Origin: JANWLD01 sp036276695
GTDB taxonomy: Bacteria > Patescibacteriota > Saccharimonadia > Saccharimonadales > 2-12-FULL-41-12
NCBI GenBank assembly: GCA_036276695.1
Contig: DASUOI010000003.1
Location: forward strand, 1-10,971
Direction: 5' to 3'
Length of the DNA: 10,971 nt
The position numbers were made by a program, and so were the translations under genes. Of the stretch, positions 10,747 to 10,971 are shown one piece after another. The notes under the pieces were generated by a model, which was given only the letters and a program-made list of their open reading frames with translations, did not search any database and was not told where the DNA came from. How positions within the stretch are numbered: the stretch's first letter is position 1; every line of letters begins with the position of its first letter.

Positions 10747-10752
10747 ATTATA
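10747..10752 (-). promoter_or_regulatory. -10 promoter element of pdxST (near-leaderless)
   Basis: On the minus strand TTGTATAAT includes a perfect -10 box (10747-10752) ending 11 nt before the pdxS ATG at 10735. The context and distance are the same as for the FtsB-like gene at 6327. No convincing -35 is visible. Confidence 0.65.
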
Positions 10753-10786
10753 CAATCTGTTGCCTTCTATAGCTATATTCGAAAAC

Positions 10787-10971
10787 CTAGGCTGTCGGCT
10801 GGTCAGCAAATATATCGTAATATTCTTTGTATATATACTTCTGACCATACGTAGCAGATTTAAGGGGCTCAAGGATACCTAAGCTCTCAAGACGTTCAAT
10901 TGCATTATACGAACCTTGACGCGAGAAACCAGTCCACGCCTGAATATCAGAAACACTTACAATCGGCTGTT
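10787..10971 (-). CDS. C-terminal winged helix of a probable Fic-family protein (5' truncated)
   Basis: The frame enters from the right edge of the window and ends at TAG (10787-10789), leaving 60 residues. The sequence reads PIVSVSDIQAWTGFSRQGSYNAIERLESLGILEPL, then GQKYIYKEYYDIFA. This is a winged helix-turn-helix in which a basic turn precedes a wing containing YIYKEYYDI, the form commonly found at the C-terminus of Fic (AMP-transferase) proteins. The Fic catalytic motif would lie outside the window, so the assignment rests on the tail alone; another wHTH regulator is possible. The stop lies 34 nt before the pdxS -10 element on the same strand. Confidence 0.6.
   Translation of the reverse strand, partial: QPIVSVSDIQAWTGFSRQGSYNAIERLESLGILEPLKSATYGQKYIYKEYYDIFADQPTA

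Noticed and set aside
10736..10786. Riboswitch ahead of pdxS
   Set aside because: Only 51 nt separate the genes, and the -10 lies 11 nt before ATG, leaving no room for a leader structure.

Overview
The window looks like a chromosomal segment of a Patescibacteria (CPR) bacterium, most likely Saccharibacteria or a close relative. This is inferred from gene style: small, tightly packed genes, a MurC of the shorter CPR type, several short membrane proteins of a kind I recall only from CPR genomes, and a mixture of Shine-Dalgarno and leaderless starts. The code is standard (dus stops with TGA). No phage, plasmid, CRISPR or complete insertion sequence is visible.

Layout. 1-178: tail of a MazG-like pyrophosphohydrolase, convergent with murC (185-1465, minus). 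1466-1555: a long imperfect palindrome built from a TAGCGTA heptamer. 1556-2161: a two-span membrane protein. 2313-3023 (minus): a one-span protein with a Ser/Thr-rich tail and a clear terminator. 3240-3437: a 65-residue protein with its own promoter and terminator. 3501-4855: a HIT protein followed by tRNA-dihydrouridine synthase. 4847-5470 (minus): pyrE, behind a CAU tRNA (5566-5641). 5762-6262 (minus): a four-span membrane protein, divergent from an FtsB/DivIC-like gene plus a seven-span protein (6344-7520). 7523-8098 (minus): an ArsR-type repressor and a glutaredoxin, divergent from an NAD(P)H-hydrate dehydratase (8164-8952). 8949-9161 (minus): a possible small acidic protein. 9294-10735 (minus): pdxT and pdxS, both subunits of PLP synthase. 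10787-10971 (minus): the C-terminal winged helix of what is probably a Fic-type protein.

The genes are mostly housekeeping: wall precursors (murC), division (FtsB-like), pyrimidines (pyrE), tRNA and tRNA modification (dus), metabolite repair (nnrD) and vitamin B6 (pdxST). The ArsR-Grx pair looks like a small redox- or metal-responsive operon.

The most unusual signal is a dispersed 44-45-nt module present four times (2171-2214, 3130-3173, 5512-5556, 5641-5684). A conserved 20-nt block ending CTAC is followed by a hairpin with an 11-bp stem and a 3-4-nt loop. The stem sequence differs in every copy but stays perfectly paired. In two copies the 3' end of the preceding gene (a membrane-protein CDS, and the tRNA) is repeated directly after the hairpin. 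This looks like a minimal mobile or recombination-generated element that leaves the host gene intact. A second theme is a run of genes with a -10 box only 7-11 nt before ATG, which predicts leaderless or near-leaderless mRNAs.
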